64,000 nt of DNA, taken from contig CANTFL010001456.1 in NCBI GenBank assembly GCA_947650285.1, positions 62,001 through 126,000 of the forward strand, read 5' to 3'. Position numbers and translations under genes: made by a program. Origin of the DNA: Hyaloperonospora brassicae (Eukaryota > Oomycota > Peronosporomycetes > Peronosporales > Peronosporaceae). Numbering within the stretch: position 1 is the first letter of the stretch; every line of letters starts with the position of its first letter. Under the pieces are notes generated by a model that saw only the letters and a list, made by a program, of their open reading frames with translations, was not told the origin of the DNA and did no database searches. Below are positions 21,305 through 33,001 of this stretch, piece by piece.

Positions 21305-24048
21305 GAAGTAGTTACTCATTAGAGAAAAGCTCTGACAGACCCGGCTCGTGGCTGGCAGAGGAGCTCAAGTCGTATAGAGTAAAATGAAGAATACGTATCA
21401 GTTGGAGGGACATTAGGTGGGTCAGACTGGTACAATCAACTGGTGCAATTAACTAATGCAATCAACTAATGCAAAAACTTGGCAATCATCGTCTTGAAAA
21501 TCATCGTCTGTTCTCGCAGGTCATCCACGATACCACGTGTGTCAGCTCTGATCCCACTTGACTCTCGAACATCCGCACGAATTTTGTACTGTTCAGTGCC
21601 AAGCCAACGCTCGGAACTGGCAACGACAAGCATGAAAAAGTGAGCTTTTGCGATAGGGAGTTCCATCGGCAAGATTGTTGTCAAATGATCAGCCGGTGTC
21701 ATCACTTGCGTGGGTGCGACGATAGGTTCCGTTTATTTCAAGCAGAAACCCAACGACCGCTCCGCGTCGCTACACATGCGAGCTGCCAATGCAGTCTAGC
21801 TCACATCCTCACCAACGCACCTATGGTAAATCGGGCACCAGCACGACTTTTATATCTGGACGTAAGTCGCTGATAAAAAGCCTACAGAACATCGAATTGT
21901 TTGCTTGTGACAACCTCTTGGTCCTCTGTGTCGACCCATATCATCATATTTGCACGTATATACTGAATTCGATCTTCATCCCAAGCAGCTTCTGCTCACA
22001 TAAAACGCGACAGGACGCACACTCGTGTGTTTAGTCTGCATTTCTTTTGCGAGGCATTTCTTGACAATTCGCCACCTCTGCAACTGTCATCAGGCATAGC
22101 GGCATCATGACTTTGGTGGAAGCGGTCCACGTAGACTTCTAGCTGTCTTGGACCATCGTGGCGTGCGGTGGCAACCGTCGCAAACTTATTTTTAGCAGCG
22201 AAAATAGGGAAGCGGTAGTTCGTCTTCACATAAGCCCGTACGCGCTGTCACCTAAGAGGGAGGATATGTATTTACTAGTAGTGGTCGTTGAGTTGTCAGT
22301 CATTGCAAGATTGAAGGATAAACAGCTACTGAGCTGCCGCTAGCTAGATGCGTCAGCAGCTTTTTCAACTTATAGATTTTACTAATTGCACGCGTAGCTC
22401 ACAATGGCGTTGACCGCCCACGGACCCGAGAACGTTAACGAATGGTACGAAATGTCCGTTGTCAGCCAGTCCCCAACATACATGTAGGCCAGCTCAGGGA
22501 TGTTGACACTCGTGTAAATCACTCGGTACCCATACATGCCTTGCCAACATGAGCAGGCTGCAGGTACTTTGTCAGGCATGTACGGAGTGGTGACGTGAAA
22601 GAACCTTTCATAAATCTAGTGAAAGGGTCTATTCGATCACACAATCACGACGTGAAAGTGGGGAGGTCTCTTACCATCGTCGATCATGGTCAAGTGATGC
22701 AGCCCACCATCAACTGAACACGAGATTTCGTTGCTTGCGGATCTGTCGTGCTTTCGATTGTGCGTGATTAACGCTATGATAAGAGAGTGGCCGCAAGGGG
22801 GACACTTTGTTAGTTTGTGGTCGTTGCCAGCTTCCAGCTATGGTGTAGCGCTGAGCCCAATGAGGATCTGTACGAATGTTCCGGAGTCAAACGAGGTTCG
22901 AGTTCTTTTCTCTAATGAGCAGCTTATTCCTTATAGCTTACCGTAGAGTCACTGGGCAATAGATGCTGCTGAATAATCCTCGTGGTTACTTCATGATGAG
23001 GAATGAAGTTGAGGACGGCAGTGCTCAAGACGTGTTCATTAACACGGACATTGAAGATCTGGTGGGGATGTTCCTTTGTTTCGTACCTAACAATGAATCA
23101 CTCACTATATATATCCCCTTCGTAGCTGGCGGCGGTACGGACAGGTCCGTTGGTCCGAAGGTAAAAAGAAGGGATCTAAAAGTCGGTATAAATCCAATCA
23201 AGCAGCAAACCGGAGCAAGAGCCACTTTTGTCCGGGACCTCGTGCGCGCCCCATAAGAGACGAGTGGCTCGTTGGCACTAATACGGACCGTTCGAACCGA
23301 TGTCCAACTCGAGCAACATGCGATCTGCTTTATCTTGAAGGTGTCCCACCTTGAGCCCGACGCTTGCTACGATAACTCGAACTGGGTTGTGTAGATGATC
23401 GGGGACAAGCCTTCGGATCGTCGCGGAGCGTGTGGCGTGGACAGAACGTGGTCCTGTCGCACCCAAAGGGGTCCTCACGTCAGATGCGGCGACATCGGTT
23501 CGAGGCGTTGGACAGACGGGCTCCATCTAGTTCGTCAGCGGCTGACTGTCCTGTACGACGCCAGCGAATCCGTCAAGTTGGGTGTACAAGTGACTCCGCG
23601 GCCTTGACTCCATGTGGTCCAGGGTCGAGAATCGGCGACCCGACAAGTCTGTTGTCTCGAGCTTGAGACTTTGACATGCGTGGACAGAATGCCGCGTCGA
23701 AGCAGCGGCACGAAAGGACGGTCAGGTCAGTTTAGGTAGAGTGAAAGCAGTGCACGACGAGCGTTAGGCCATACAGTATGTGCGCTCCATGCGGGCACAT
23801 TATACACACGCACAGTCGAGATCGACGTTGCCTCTTGTACGATCGATCAACGTCGGAGAAGAAGCGCATGGCGACAAAGCGGACAAACGGTTCTATCACA
23901 TGCAGGTCTGGACTTACGGTCATGCTTCTCCATGCGCCACATAGGTTCCCTCGCACTTTGTACATGCAGAGGCCGCAGCGCTTTCCCCAATTACGTCCAC
24001 GCGCCGCTTTGTCCATATTAAAAAAAACTCCTCGTGCCACTACTTCTC
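21305..24048. other. Unassigned stretch with weak ORFs
   Basis: Holds several short frames. The least random are 21702-21466 on the minus strand (basic/acidic helix with YKIRADVRESSGIRADTR) and 22963-23256 on the plus strand (ATG start, 97 codons, MLLNNPRGYFMMRNEVEDG onward). Neither matches a family I know and neither has clear splice or promoter context. The rest shows no feature I can support. Confidence 0.4.
22963..23256 (+). CDS. Unrecognised 97-aa ORF
   Basis: Opens with ATG and ends TAA. The composition is balanced, with hydrophobic and acidic segments (DVFINTDIEDLVGMFLCFVP) and a basic C-terminal third (GPKVKRRDLKVG). No signal peptide and no known motif. It may be a gene fragment, since a frame just upstream (22731-22946) has a similar character. 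Weak support. Confidence 0.2.
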   Translation: MLLNNPRGYFMMRNEVEDGSAQDVFINTDIEDLVGMFLCFVPNNESLTIYIPFVAGGGTDRSVGPKVKRRDLKVGINPIKQQTGARATFVRDLVRAP

Positions 24049-25128
24049 TCAGACGGCACTCAAACTATGCTCCGTGTGCGCTGTCGCGAGCATTGCCGGA
24101 TGATCCAATACCTCGTCCATGCTCGCGAGTCGCTTGGCGGCGTCCACCGTGAGCATTTTCGCCAGCAGATCTAACGTCGCTGCTGAGAAGAGGCGATCCA
24201 TTTTCCACAGCTTTAGGACTCCCCGACACCCCACGGTTTTCACGAGCTCAAAGCCCCGACATTCCGGGAACGGCAGTCGCAGGAGCGGCGAACCCGTCAA
24301 GAGGACGAAAAACACCGCCCCGAGCGACCACACGTCCGCCCGCACGGCATCGTACCGCGTGCCGCTCACCGCCTCAGGCGCCGTGTAGTGCAAATTGCCC
24401 GCCACGCGGTCCCGACAGAGCTCAGCTGCTCGCGTGGTACTCGCGCCAAAGTTGCAAATCTTGACGTCGCCTGTTTTGCTGAGGAGGATGTTCTCGGGGC
24501 TGAGGTCGCGGTGGGCAATGCCACTCGCGTGGAGGTAGCGCAGTCCCCGTGCGAGCTGCAAGACCCAGCGACGGGCCTCTTGCTGCGGGACGCGCTCGGA
24601 CGGCGTGGGGCCGAGCGCCCGCCTGCTGATCAGCTGCGACAGCAAGTCGCCGCCAGGACAGTACTCCATGATGAGGCGGAAGGACTCGCTCTCCACGCGC
24701 GTCGCGTAGTAGCGAACGATGTAGCGGCGGCCGTCCACCACACTGCAGACGGCACCGGGTGCAGTGCGGTGCAACGTCCGGAGCTGCTGCTGCTGCTCGT
24801 CGTCCCGTTGCAGCGCCAGCAGCCGCTGGACCGTGCGCCACTCCTGCCACGTGCGCAGACCGCCGCCCCCGTTCCGGTCCGAGTCGAGCGTGAGCGCCCG
24901 CACTTTGACCGCTACAGTGAGCGACGTCGGCGCGGCCTTCTCGCCCGTCATCCCGACGGCGGCAGTCCCCTCGGGCGGCATTTCCATGCACCCGACATAG
25001 ACGTGTCGTGTCACGCGTTGCGTGAGGTCGACCCGAGGGGGCGTCGACGCCGACGTCGTTCGGATACGGTCCGGGACGGCCGACTCGGACGACTGTTGCG
25101 GTGGCGGCAAAGGAGACGCAGCGGCCAT
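24049..25128 (-). CDS. Protein kinase-like protein with NFG in place of DFG
   Basis: Single-exon 359-aa serine/threonine kinase fold, ATG at 25128. Recognisable parts: the ATP-anchoring lysine in TVAVKVRAL (Lys75); the hinge region RLIMEYCPGGDLLSQL (151-166); the catalytic loop HRDLSPEN (206-213); the metal-binding motif as NFG (226-228) within DVKICNFGAST; TAPEAV (249-254); DVWSLGAVFFVLLTG (265-279); and a late subdomain XI arginine in AAKRLASMDEVLDHPA. HRDLSPEN and DVKIC.FGAS resemble the CAMK-like kinases expanded in oomycetes. The glycine-rich loop is not recognisable in the Pro/Ser/Thr-rich N-terminus. With Asn replacing the metal-binding Asp it may be weakly active or a pseudokinase. 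Runs of Gln and Gly interrupt the N-lobe. Confidence 0.85.
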   Translation of the reverse strand: MAAASPLPPPQQSSESAVPDRIRTTSASTPPRVDLTQRVTRHVYVGCMEMPPEGTAAVGMTGEKAAPTSLTVAVKVRALTLDSDRNGGGGLRTWQEWRTVQRLLALQRDDEQQQQLRTLHRTAPGAVCSVVDGRRYIVRYYATRVESESFRLIMEYCPGGDLLSQLISRRALGPTPSERVPQQEARRWVLQLARGLRYLHASGIAHRDLSPENILLSKTGDVKICNFGASTTRAAELCRDRVAGNLHYTAPEAVSGTRYDAVRADVWSLGAVFFVLLTGSPLLRLPFPECRGFELVKTVGCRGVLKLWKMDRLFSAATLDLLAKMLTVDAAKRLASMDEVLDHPAMLATAHTEHSLSAV

Positions 25129-25137
25129 GAGGCCACA

Positions 25138-25281
25138 ATGGCTGGCGGTGGAGGTAGAGCTTATGGTGGTGGAGGTAGAGCTTATGGTGGTGGAGCTTAT
25201 GGAGGTCCGAAGGTCAAGTCAATGACCCGAGTGGCTGAAATCGGCTGCTTTGTGGTTGTCGTCGGTCGCGGCGGTTCGTGA
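25138..25281 (+). CDS. Possible small Gly-rich ORF, divergent from the kinase
   Basis: An ATG only ten bases from the kinase start opens a 47-codon frame on the other strand, with three imperfect copies of an 18-bp unit (GGTGGAGGTAGAGCTTAT) giving GGGGRAY repeats, then KVKSMTRVAEIGCFVVVV. It could be exon 1 of a spliced small protein: a frame downstream (about 25350-25550) has EKYRLGRTRRQERMEVG. It could equally be untranslated repeat sequence in the kinase 5' region. Not recognised. Confidence 0.2.
   Translation: MAGGGGRAYGGGGRAYGGGAYGGPKVKSMTRVAEIGCFVVVVGRGGS
25141..25207 (+). repeat. 18-bp tandem repeat
   Basis: Unit GGTGGAGGTAGAGCTTAT repeated, the last copy shortened to GGTGGTGGAGCTTATGGAGG. 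Confidence 0.8.
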
Positions 25282-28200
25282 GCTGCTCGTCACGGGGATC
25301 ACCGACTGTGACGGATCGACGTGTCGTGCGTGCGAGTAGTTCTCAAGTGAAGAGACCAATGTCGGGACGCATCGCGAGGAGGAGGAGGAGGAGGAGGAAG
25401 AGGTGGGAGACGAGACGGACGACGATCCCACGGCCGCCCGCCACTCCTCGATGATCGAGAAATACCGATTGGGCCGCACTCGCAGACAGGAACGTATGGA
25501 AGTAGGCAAGACGGCAGACAGGAAAAAACAGTGCGTGTCTGTCTGTCTGTCTGTCTGCGTCGGTACGTATGGACAGACTGGCGGCTGCTCTCCGTTGGCT
25601 CCTGTCGTCTTTGCTGCAAGCCGCGTCGCTCATTTCCACGTCGCAAGGCGACGTCAAGCGGACAAACAGTGCAGACGACTGTGTTCGCTCTGTGCGAAGC
25701 AGTTTTCCGAGACGCTTTCTCCCAAGAGCGGTACGGCGTGATCGACCGACTCGCCTTTTTCCTTCCGACCGGCTGCTGACGAGTTCGTATCCACTCACGA
25801 CAGTGTCCATGTACGTTAGCGTCTGGCAAGGGCGAACACGTTCGCAGACGGGTGGAGCACCGCCGGCCGGCGCTCTGACGCTCAACAGCACACGAGCGCC
25901 CTGGCCGCCAGCTGGTTTGTCTCTGCACATCTTAGTATCGCAAGTCTCTATTGCAGTCGTCCAGCGTCTTCTTTCGCCCTCGTCTGACAAGACGATCGGA
26001 CGTTCGCCCGGCACGTTCTCTGACTCCTCGCGAGCTGAGGCGCTTAGGTCCTGTGCACCGCACACAAGCGATAACATGGCGTTCTGAGTTGTCTTCCCGG
26101 TCCGTCCACGTCGAAAGGCATGGCCGCCCCTGGCCAAGTGGTGCTCGACGTGCCACACCTCGCCGCCGGCCAAGACAACACACGTGTTGGGCCTCGTTTC
26201 GGCTTGTTCCCGACTGGCGGTCGATGGTTCGCTGGCCGTAAACAGGAACGTCTTCGGTATCGACGATAGCCGCAACAGAGCTCCAGTGCTTCTTGCAAGT
26301 TGCAGCAGCCGCTGCTGCTGCTGCTGCTGTATCTTTTTGTATGTTTCTGCCAGGCGGTCGTTTGTGGCCGGCGCGGCTTCGCATCTCGTCGGCAGATGTC
26401 GCGCATTGTGGCCATCAGGCACGGAAAGAGGCCGAGCGTTTGGTGCCAGGCAGTGGGACGCGATCTGAGACAGCAGCAGCGCCCATCGATTCCAGCGGCC
26501 ACAGGTGGACACAGACGTCTGGTCGTGCTCCAGGGCGGGGCGAGACCAGTCCCGAGACGTTCTCTTGGCCGGGCAGCGAAATCGACCGACGGATGTACTG
26601 ACTGACCGATCGACCGACCGACCGACCGACCAAGAATGACTGGCTATGCAAGTGTGTTTGTCAACCGCCCGGCCCGGCTGGACCCGACTTGTATTACTGC
26701 CGATCGTCACGGAGCAAAGAACTAGACGGGGCCACCCACGCGTGGCGAGCCCTTGACGACGCACTCGATCGAGCCGGACGAATTGAAGTGACACGCCTGC
26801 TTGCAGTCCCGCACCGTTTGGCCAAATGCTGTTGGAAAGGCTCGAAAACTTCCGTTTGGCTAGCGAACGCGACCACCACCGGAGCAGGCTCTGGGACTGC
26901 ATCGAGATGACGTGCTGCTGACCCCCTTCACCGAAGAACTTGCCGAGGTGACTGCTGCGTGCTCTGCACAGAGCAAGCGATGATGTCGATGGCACGGTCA
27001 CTTTCAGACCTATGCAACTGAACGGCATCCACTCGGTACTTCTTCTTGCCCCGCCCCCAGCTTTCGGGCAAGTTTGTATGAGCAACGGCAGTAGCACATG
27101 ACGAAATTTGCCCGACACGTTCGTTGTGTCGAGACGACTGCACAATCGTTGCAGACAGTACCGAAGTGGCCAAAGCAGCGCTTCTGCTGACTTGAAACGG
27201 CACGAATCAGGTGCAATCGTCGAGACGACAGCGCTCGTGGGCGCTGTTATTTCGACGACCGCATCGACGCTGATACGGAGTGCCATGTCAACAAAAGATG
27301 GTCGGGCCAAGTTCCGGATACAGCGTCGATTTCGACAGAGAAAACGAGGCAGGTTGCACGCACAACCCCGCGACATCAGGTGGGTACTGCAGCGTCGTTC
27401 TGCTTCTGTTCCGCGTCGTGGCAACTCCCGAGCTCGATACGATCCGCGATGAAAAACTCACCAGCGACGTCGCACTCGGTGATCCGGCTGGACGCCGCAG
27501 TAAGTTCAAGTGTCCAACTCCCGCCTGTGCTATCGCGTAGAAAAGTCGAGCGGATCGTATGTGGATCACACGGTACAGTTCCGTCAGTTCGCGGTCGACC
27601 CATCCAGTCTGTTTCTTGCCTCGTTCCGAAGCCAGAAACACTGGCTGTGGTACCTACAGAAGCCAGAATGCAATTCGTGGTTGATGAAGTGTCGTTCGTC
27701 ACCAGTTGCGTTTGTCCTCCCTCATGTGCCCTACACTGTCACGAGGCACAGGCTGTACGCTGAGTGAGCTGCTGCACATATGCGTTCACATGATCGATTG
27801 AGTAAAGCTTCCCCATCTCTTGCAGCTGCGTACGTGGCTGTCTCGCGACAAACCGTTCAGAGGGTTCTTCCTAAACGAGCGGGCACTCAAGTGACACGGC
27901 GTATCAGCTATTCCTTTTTTTCCTCCACTCAGTGGTGTTTTCATATCTCAACCAAAGGAGTTTCGCATACCGACCAGAATCGTTTCAGCAAATCTGGTTT
28001 TTGCATTAAGCTGCTGCAGCTTATTTTACGATGAGTAACGTGAAAAGAGTTGAATTGGTTTTACTGAATTAAATCGATTTGTACTTCTTCTTTTTCGATG
28101 AATCGCTGTCGGTCAAAACAGTTCATTGGCCCAATATGACAAAAGAGGATCGGATAAAACCAGTCGAAGGCAACGCCGAACGTTTGAGCTGATACATCGT

Positions 28201-29863
28201 ACACACCAGAGATTGCGGAGAAAGCTTTGGCTGACACCGCATGCCCAGGAGAATCAGGTGTAGCAGGCAAACTTGCTAGCTGTCTAGCAGCAGAGCCTGA
28301 CTGGACGTGATTGGGCCGTAAGGAGAAGAGAGTGGGAAATGAAGGCGGATTGCCCTCGCAGTTTGGATATGAGATAGGTGCACAAGGAGTCGAACAAGTG
28401 CGTTTCGTAAGGGATAAGCAGTGTTATTGCGAGCTGCACAGGTAAAGAGACCTGCGCAATATGTTACGTATCGATAAAACTGAAAGAGAGAACCAGCGTG
28501 CGAACAGGATCGTGTTAAACACCCGGTTCGGCCGGATGTTTGTCGACGCAATATCGAGTCGAATGCATTCGATTGAGGCCTGGCCGGTGGTAGTGCTCGA
28601 TGGACGCAAGTGCACCACGCCGGAAGCTGCCAAGCCACAAGACGCTTACGCATAAATGGTGTCCAAAAAGTTCATATTCTTGCACGTGTTCGTAGTTGTT
28701 CATCAAAAAACTGTAGCGTATTTTAGCCAGGAAACGTAGCTGCTGCTTGTGTAGGCATAAATGTCTTCCAACTGTAAACACGAGCTCTTGACCGTATTTT
28801 AGCACCGACGGGACCGCCAGTGTTACTCTTTCTCTTTACGTTGTTCTTCCCGACTTCATAGCTTGCTCTGACCGACAACGCAGGTCAAATCATGGCGCAC
28901 ACGCCAGCGCTTATCCTGTATGTAGCGTCACCCCCTAGCCTTCTCTTTATGCAATAGAGCCGTGTGATGTATACGGCATGCGGTGTGCAAACAGCGTATG
29001 CATACTGCATACGACGGATAACACCACTTCTCTACACTGATAACTTCGGACGACCTCTGGATGCAGTTTGACGCCGCAGGTGTTCTCGGGCGTCCAGCGT
29101 TGTCAAGTGATCGACAGCCATGTCGCACGCGTGGCGCAGAACTGCGATTAACGTTTTGTAAGCACACCAAAGTGCCGACGCTGCAACAGCTGTTACAAGC
29201 GAAACAGATGGTATCGAAGCACAGGCCGCCAAGCACGTCAAACAACGGCGATACCTGTGCATCTCTTCATCTTTTACCGAGACGAGTGCTTGCACTAACG
29301 TCAATAGCTGAGCCAATGTGGAATCGATAGGCGATGGGCCGTCGTCATTCGCATATCGATCCGAAATTGGCGCTCTGTGCTCGACGTGAGGAGGCTCTGC
29401 ACAATGTCAGCGCTGGAAGACCAAGTCGTCGCAATGGCTGGTGCTGCTGCGACTTGCGAACGAGCAGCTACACTGCATGCAGCTTTCTAGACGTGGGCGT
29501 GGCACGTCTCCTCGTCTCCCTTGACATGGGTTTCCATGGACAACATGCTGTCCCACAGGCTTCGTTTGGTATTTCAACTGCCCTGGGCATGAGATGCACG
29601 AAGGCGCTGGCATTCAAGACCTTCGGTAAACGACAAGCACTGCTGGAGCTGAGATGTGCACGCAATCGACGGAAGATCGCAAGTTGGCCTTTTTCATGTT
29701 GCGCTGCGTAGTCCGATGCTAAGTTGTATTTCGCCCACATCCACCGGCACAGTAGATGCCACTTACTTGTGTCCTCTCGCTGACGAGCCGATTGAGACCA
29801 GCGACGTCTCTTCACTCCTGGCTTGTTGTCCGCGACATTGCCGGCACAATGATGTCAGATTGG
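25282..29863. other. Long unassigned stretch with microsatellites
   Basis: No gene I can defend. It includes a minus-strand frame of 693 codons (25343-27424) that opens on TTG and has a non-coding composition rich in Arg, Ser and Cys; see findings. Simple repeats: (GAG)n at 25376-25400, (GTCT)n at 25538-25556, (CTG)n at 26303-26330, and (GACC)n at 26605-26632. Smaller frames (28461-28655 plus, 28805-28515 minus, 29334-29711 plus) are unrecognised. Confidence 0.5.
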
Positions 29864-31824
29864 CTACTCGCGACGCTCCAGCCACGCGATTGTTTCGATG
29901 TGAGGGGTATGTGGAAGCATGTCTACCGGCTGCAGATGTCGCACGCAGTAAGACCCGAGTTCTCCTACTTCGGGCTTGGCACGGGCGCAGATCTCTTCGA
30001 GGTCACGAGCTTGCGAGTGCGGATTGCACGACACGTAGCAAATGTGGCGAGGGGCCATGCGTCGCAGCATCTTGATAAGCTTCTTGTGCAGGCCCGCTCG
30101 TGGAGGATCAACAATCACTACATCTGGGAAACTGGCGGACAGATCGTCTGAGCTGGAACGAACTTTGTCCAGGAGTTCCTCTTCCTGCCAATTCTTGGTC
30201 AGGTCGACGCAAAAGAACTGCATGTGATCACGGCCGTAGCCGTTCAACTGCGCATTGACTCTCGCGCGCTCCACGGCCGCTTCTACGAGCTCAAATCCTA
30301 CAACTCGTTTCGCGTGGGCCCCCATGCAAATGCCGATGCTACCCACACCGCAGAAGAGGTCCCATATTACAGGCTGTGCGGGAAGCGATTCGATCATGGC
30401 TTGAATCTCGCGGTAAAGCACGTTTGTCTGGGCTGAGTTGGGCTGGAAAAACGAGTCAAACGAGATCTTAAAGGTGTGACCAAGTATAGCATCTTCAAGG
30501 TGTGCGTCACCGTACAGAACTCGTTCCAAAACGTTCCCCTCCGTACAATCGGATGTGGTATCCTCTCTTTTGCGCCGATGGCGTTGAGCTTCGCCGTCAA
30601 GACTTTCCACAACTGACACGAGTCGTGACTCATCAGCATTCTCGCCCAGATGGCTCGTTTCGTGCTCCTCAACGAGGTCACGCACAACACATTTCAGCAG
30701 CTCGCTCTGTTCTCCGGAAAACGTCGTGGTGACGAGTCCCGACATGACCTCCGTGCGCCCTTCACGATTCAGACCACGACGCAGCACAATCTGCTTGAGA
30801 TGTCCTTCGTGGGTGGTGAAATCATATGCCTTTACACCTGCCTCCTCGCACCTCGACACAAGCTGCTGAAGCAGTTTGTTACAAGCTGAAGATTGCAACA
30901 AACATTCCCTTAGCGACAAAATCCTCGGGCTCCACACACCAGCACGATGTCCACGAGCTTTTCGTTTACCGTGGATCTGCTTGGACCGACGAGCACTAAC
31001 CGACATCGCCGGAAACATTCCAACCGTAAATGGATAGCTGGGAGACGAAGAAGACGACGAACTGGTATCATCTGCAACCTCATCTTCTTCCAACAGCCAG
31101 CGACCGGTGCTGCAGGTGAACTCCATCTTGTTGCGGTACTGGTACACGCTGGTCTCATCGCCTTCAGTCTTATCGCCATCAGTCTCAACGCCTCGAATGT
31201 CACGAACCTCCATGTCCAACGAATGGGTTCTCGATCCAAATAGTTCGCGAATCCACTTCTGTTTTTCTCGAAGCTGTTGACGGTAACTCACGTGCTGCAG
31301 TTTGCAGCCACCGCAGCGACCAAAGTATTTGCTACACTGAGGACGCACGCGATGGCGACTGGGCTGGAGGACGTCACGTTGTTGCCCGAAAAGTGGCCAG
31401 GGCCGTCGAAACTCGTCGTCAGCCCATTTCTCTCGAGACTCGACGTCGCGGTCCCAGACATCGACCTCCAGTTCGTCGCCAGGAGCTCCGAATGGCACAA
31501 TAACTTGCATCGAAACTCCTTTCTCCGACACGTACGTGCCAATGCCATCGCCGTGTCCATTCAGTTGTTCAATTGACTGTAAATGATTGCACCATAGTTC
31601 AGTCGAGTGATATCAGTGTGAGTGCAATCAATTCGATACGACGGACGCGATACGCGACGCACCACTGCAATCCGTCGCTTCGGACTCGTTTGGACGACCG
31701 TCTGACGGTGCGCTGTTGCACTGGAGAAGACGCGACGGGTGTGGAGGAGCTGCCGGGGACGAAAGTCGGTCGTCGTCGTCCATCGCCGCACAGACAGACG
31801 GGGGGCGGCGACCCAGCGAGTCAT
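29864..31824 (-). CDS. RNA (uracil-5-)-methyltransferase, TrmA/RumA/Trm2 family, probably mitochondrial
   Basis: SAM-dependent enzyme making 5-methyluridine in tRNA or rRNA. Model: exon 1 31824-31663, intron 31662-31577 (86 nt, GTGCGT...TTTACAG), exon 2 31576-29864; 624 aa. Exon 1 (MTRWVAAPRLSVRRW...) is rich in Arg/Ser/Thr and nearly free of acids, like a mitochondrial targeting peptide. The junction falls inside a TRAM-like domain (RIAVV | SIEQLNGHGDGIG). Next comes the Fe-S cysteine cluster CSKYFGRCGGC, with the fourth Cys not located. The methyltransferase domain follows: DSFFQPNSAQTNVLY, WDLFCGVGSIGICMG (SAM site), DPPRAGLHKK and YVSCNPHSQARDL with the catalytic Cys, ending DMLPHTPHIETIA. 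Exon 2 alone has no ATG before its conserved start, which supports the intron. It could act on both nuclear and mitochondrial RNA, as yeast Trm2 and animal TRMT2B illustrate. Confidence 0.88.
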
Positions 31825-31884
31825 GTGGGTCCTCTGCCTACGACGAGGGCGTGCCAGAATATCTGCCAATCACATCGATCGACG

Positions 31885-31938
31885 ACCAACCGACCAACGA
31901 ACCGACCGACCGACCAGCCGACCGACCGGCCGACCACC
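31885..31938 (+). repeat. (GACC)n-like microsatellite upstream of the methyltransferase
   Basis: Interrupted CCGACCGACC repeats, upstream of and antisense to the methyltransferase start. A similar tract lies at 26605-26632. Confidence 0.8.
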
Positions 31939-32141
31939 AGTTTCTTGGCAAAAAAGCGACGACGATTTGAGGCAGCAGCGGTCACAAATGTAAACACAAC
32001 AATGGCAACTTAACTGGAGAGCTCCGACTGTCGACCGGTGCAAAGCAGTGCGTTTATAGTGCGAGGAACTGCAGTTTTGAGACGTGGAGCGTCTTGATAT
32101 ACCTCTCGGGACATTCACTCGAACCATTAGCCGACCCACAC

Positions 32142-32743
32142 ATGTTTTCTTCCATGTGCGATGCCGCGACTGATTTGATCGCGGACACGATCGTCGATTC
32201 TGTAAGCAAAGCTATTCGCGCTGATACGTTTGTCGACCACCTGGTGGGTATAAATGTGATTGTTGTCGTGGTAGTGCTCTTGGTGGAATACAGACACGTA
32301 GCGTCCATCGTGTGCGGGTCAAGCACCGACAACAGGTCCATGTAGACGGACAGAGTGCCGATGCACAAGTGTCTTTGACGGACTGCTCGTTGACTATGAC
32401 GCCGCGTTCACAAGTCCATCGTTCAAGATCGAATCACAGCTCCTTTGGCACGACTTGGACAGCTTTGACGGACAGTCGTGACCGATCACTTACAAATGTG
32501 ACATCACTAAGAGTACGCGATTAGCTTCGAGATCGAGGCCTTCTCTGTGTCAAGCGAAGCACCAGTGGAAGTCTGCATCGAATCTTTTTTGTCGTCCGTA
32601 GATGGCGTCGCAGGCGGGTTCTCCGGCCAACCGTGTGCTTTGTCTTTCGATACACACTGCTTCTCCAAGTTGATGCTGCTGACACAGCGACCATCGATTC
32701 GTACGCTGCACGATCGAAGTCATCGTGAGAGAGCTATACCGTG
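32142..32743 (+). CDS. Possible spliced gene of unknown function
   Basis: Tentative model: ATG at 32142, exon 1 to 32247, intron 32248-32335 (88 nt, GTATAAATG...CAACAG), exon 2 from 32336 reading FDGLLVDYDAAFTSPSFKIE and WHDLDSFDG up to a stop near 32481. A further short intron could join this to FEIEAFSVSSEAPVEVCIES (about 32528-32743, ending TGA). The exon frames are acidic and coding-like and the first junction keeps phase, but no domain is recognised and the second junction is weak. Upstream of the ATG the frame reads EPLAD, echoed at 32985. Confidence 0.3.
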
Positions 32744-32890
32744 ACGGGTGCATCCAGAGTGGTGATCTCACTGCTCCTCTGTCTGGGAGCTGCATTCTCG
32801 CTTGATGACTTGTGCTCGCGTAGCAACTTGCCCAACATCATTTGTCACGACAAGGAACTTGTAGTCCTCTGTATATAAGATGCGAAAGCT

Positions 32891-32909
32891 TCGGTTCATT
32901 CTTCACTGA
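32891..32909 (+). promoter_or_regulatory. Oomycete initiator-like element
   Basis: GGTTCATTCTTCACTGAG matches the TCATTYYNCA part of the oomycete initiator. A TATATAAG string lies about 20 nt upstream at 32872-32879. The next usable ATG is 33002. Confidence 0.45.
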
Positions 32910-33001
32910 GTCCGGCATTGCCATTACCTGACTATGTAGTTTGATCAAGGCTGGTGGTAGATTTGCGTGCGCGTAGCTTCATCCCGTTGGCAGATGTAGA
33001 C

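Noticed and set aside
24388..25281. 297-codon plus-strand ORF opposite the kinase
   Set aside because: It lies antisense to a clearly conserved kinase, its composition is Arg/Val/His-rich, and it is a by-product of high GC coding sequence.
29334..30151. Plus-strand ORFs opposite the 3' part of the methyltransferase
   Set aside because: They are antisense to or flanking conserved methyltransferase motifs, with no domain of their own.
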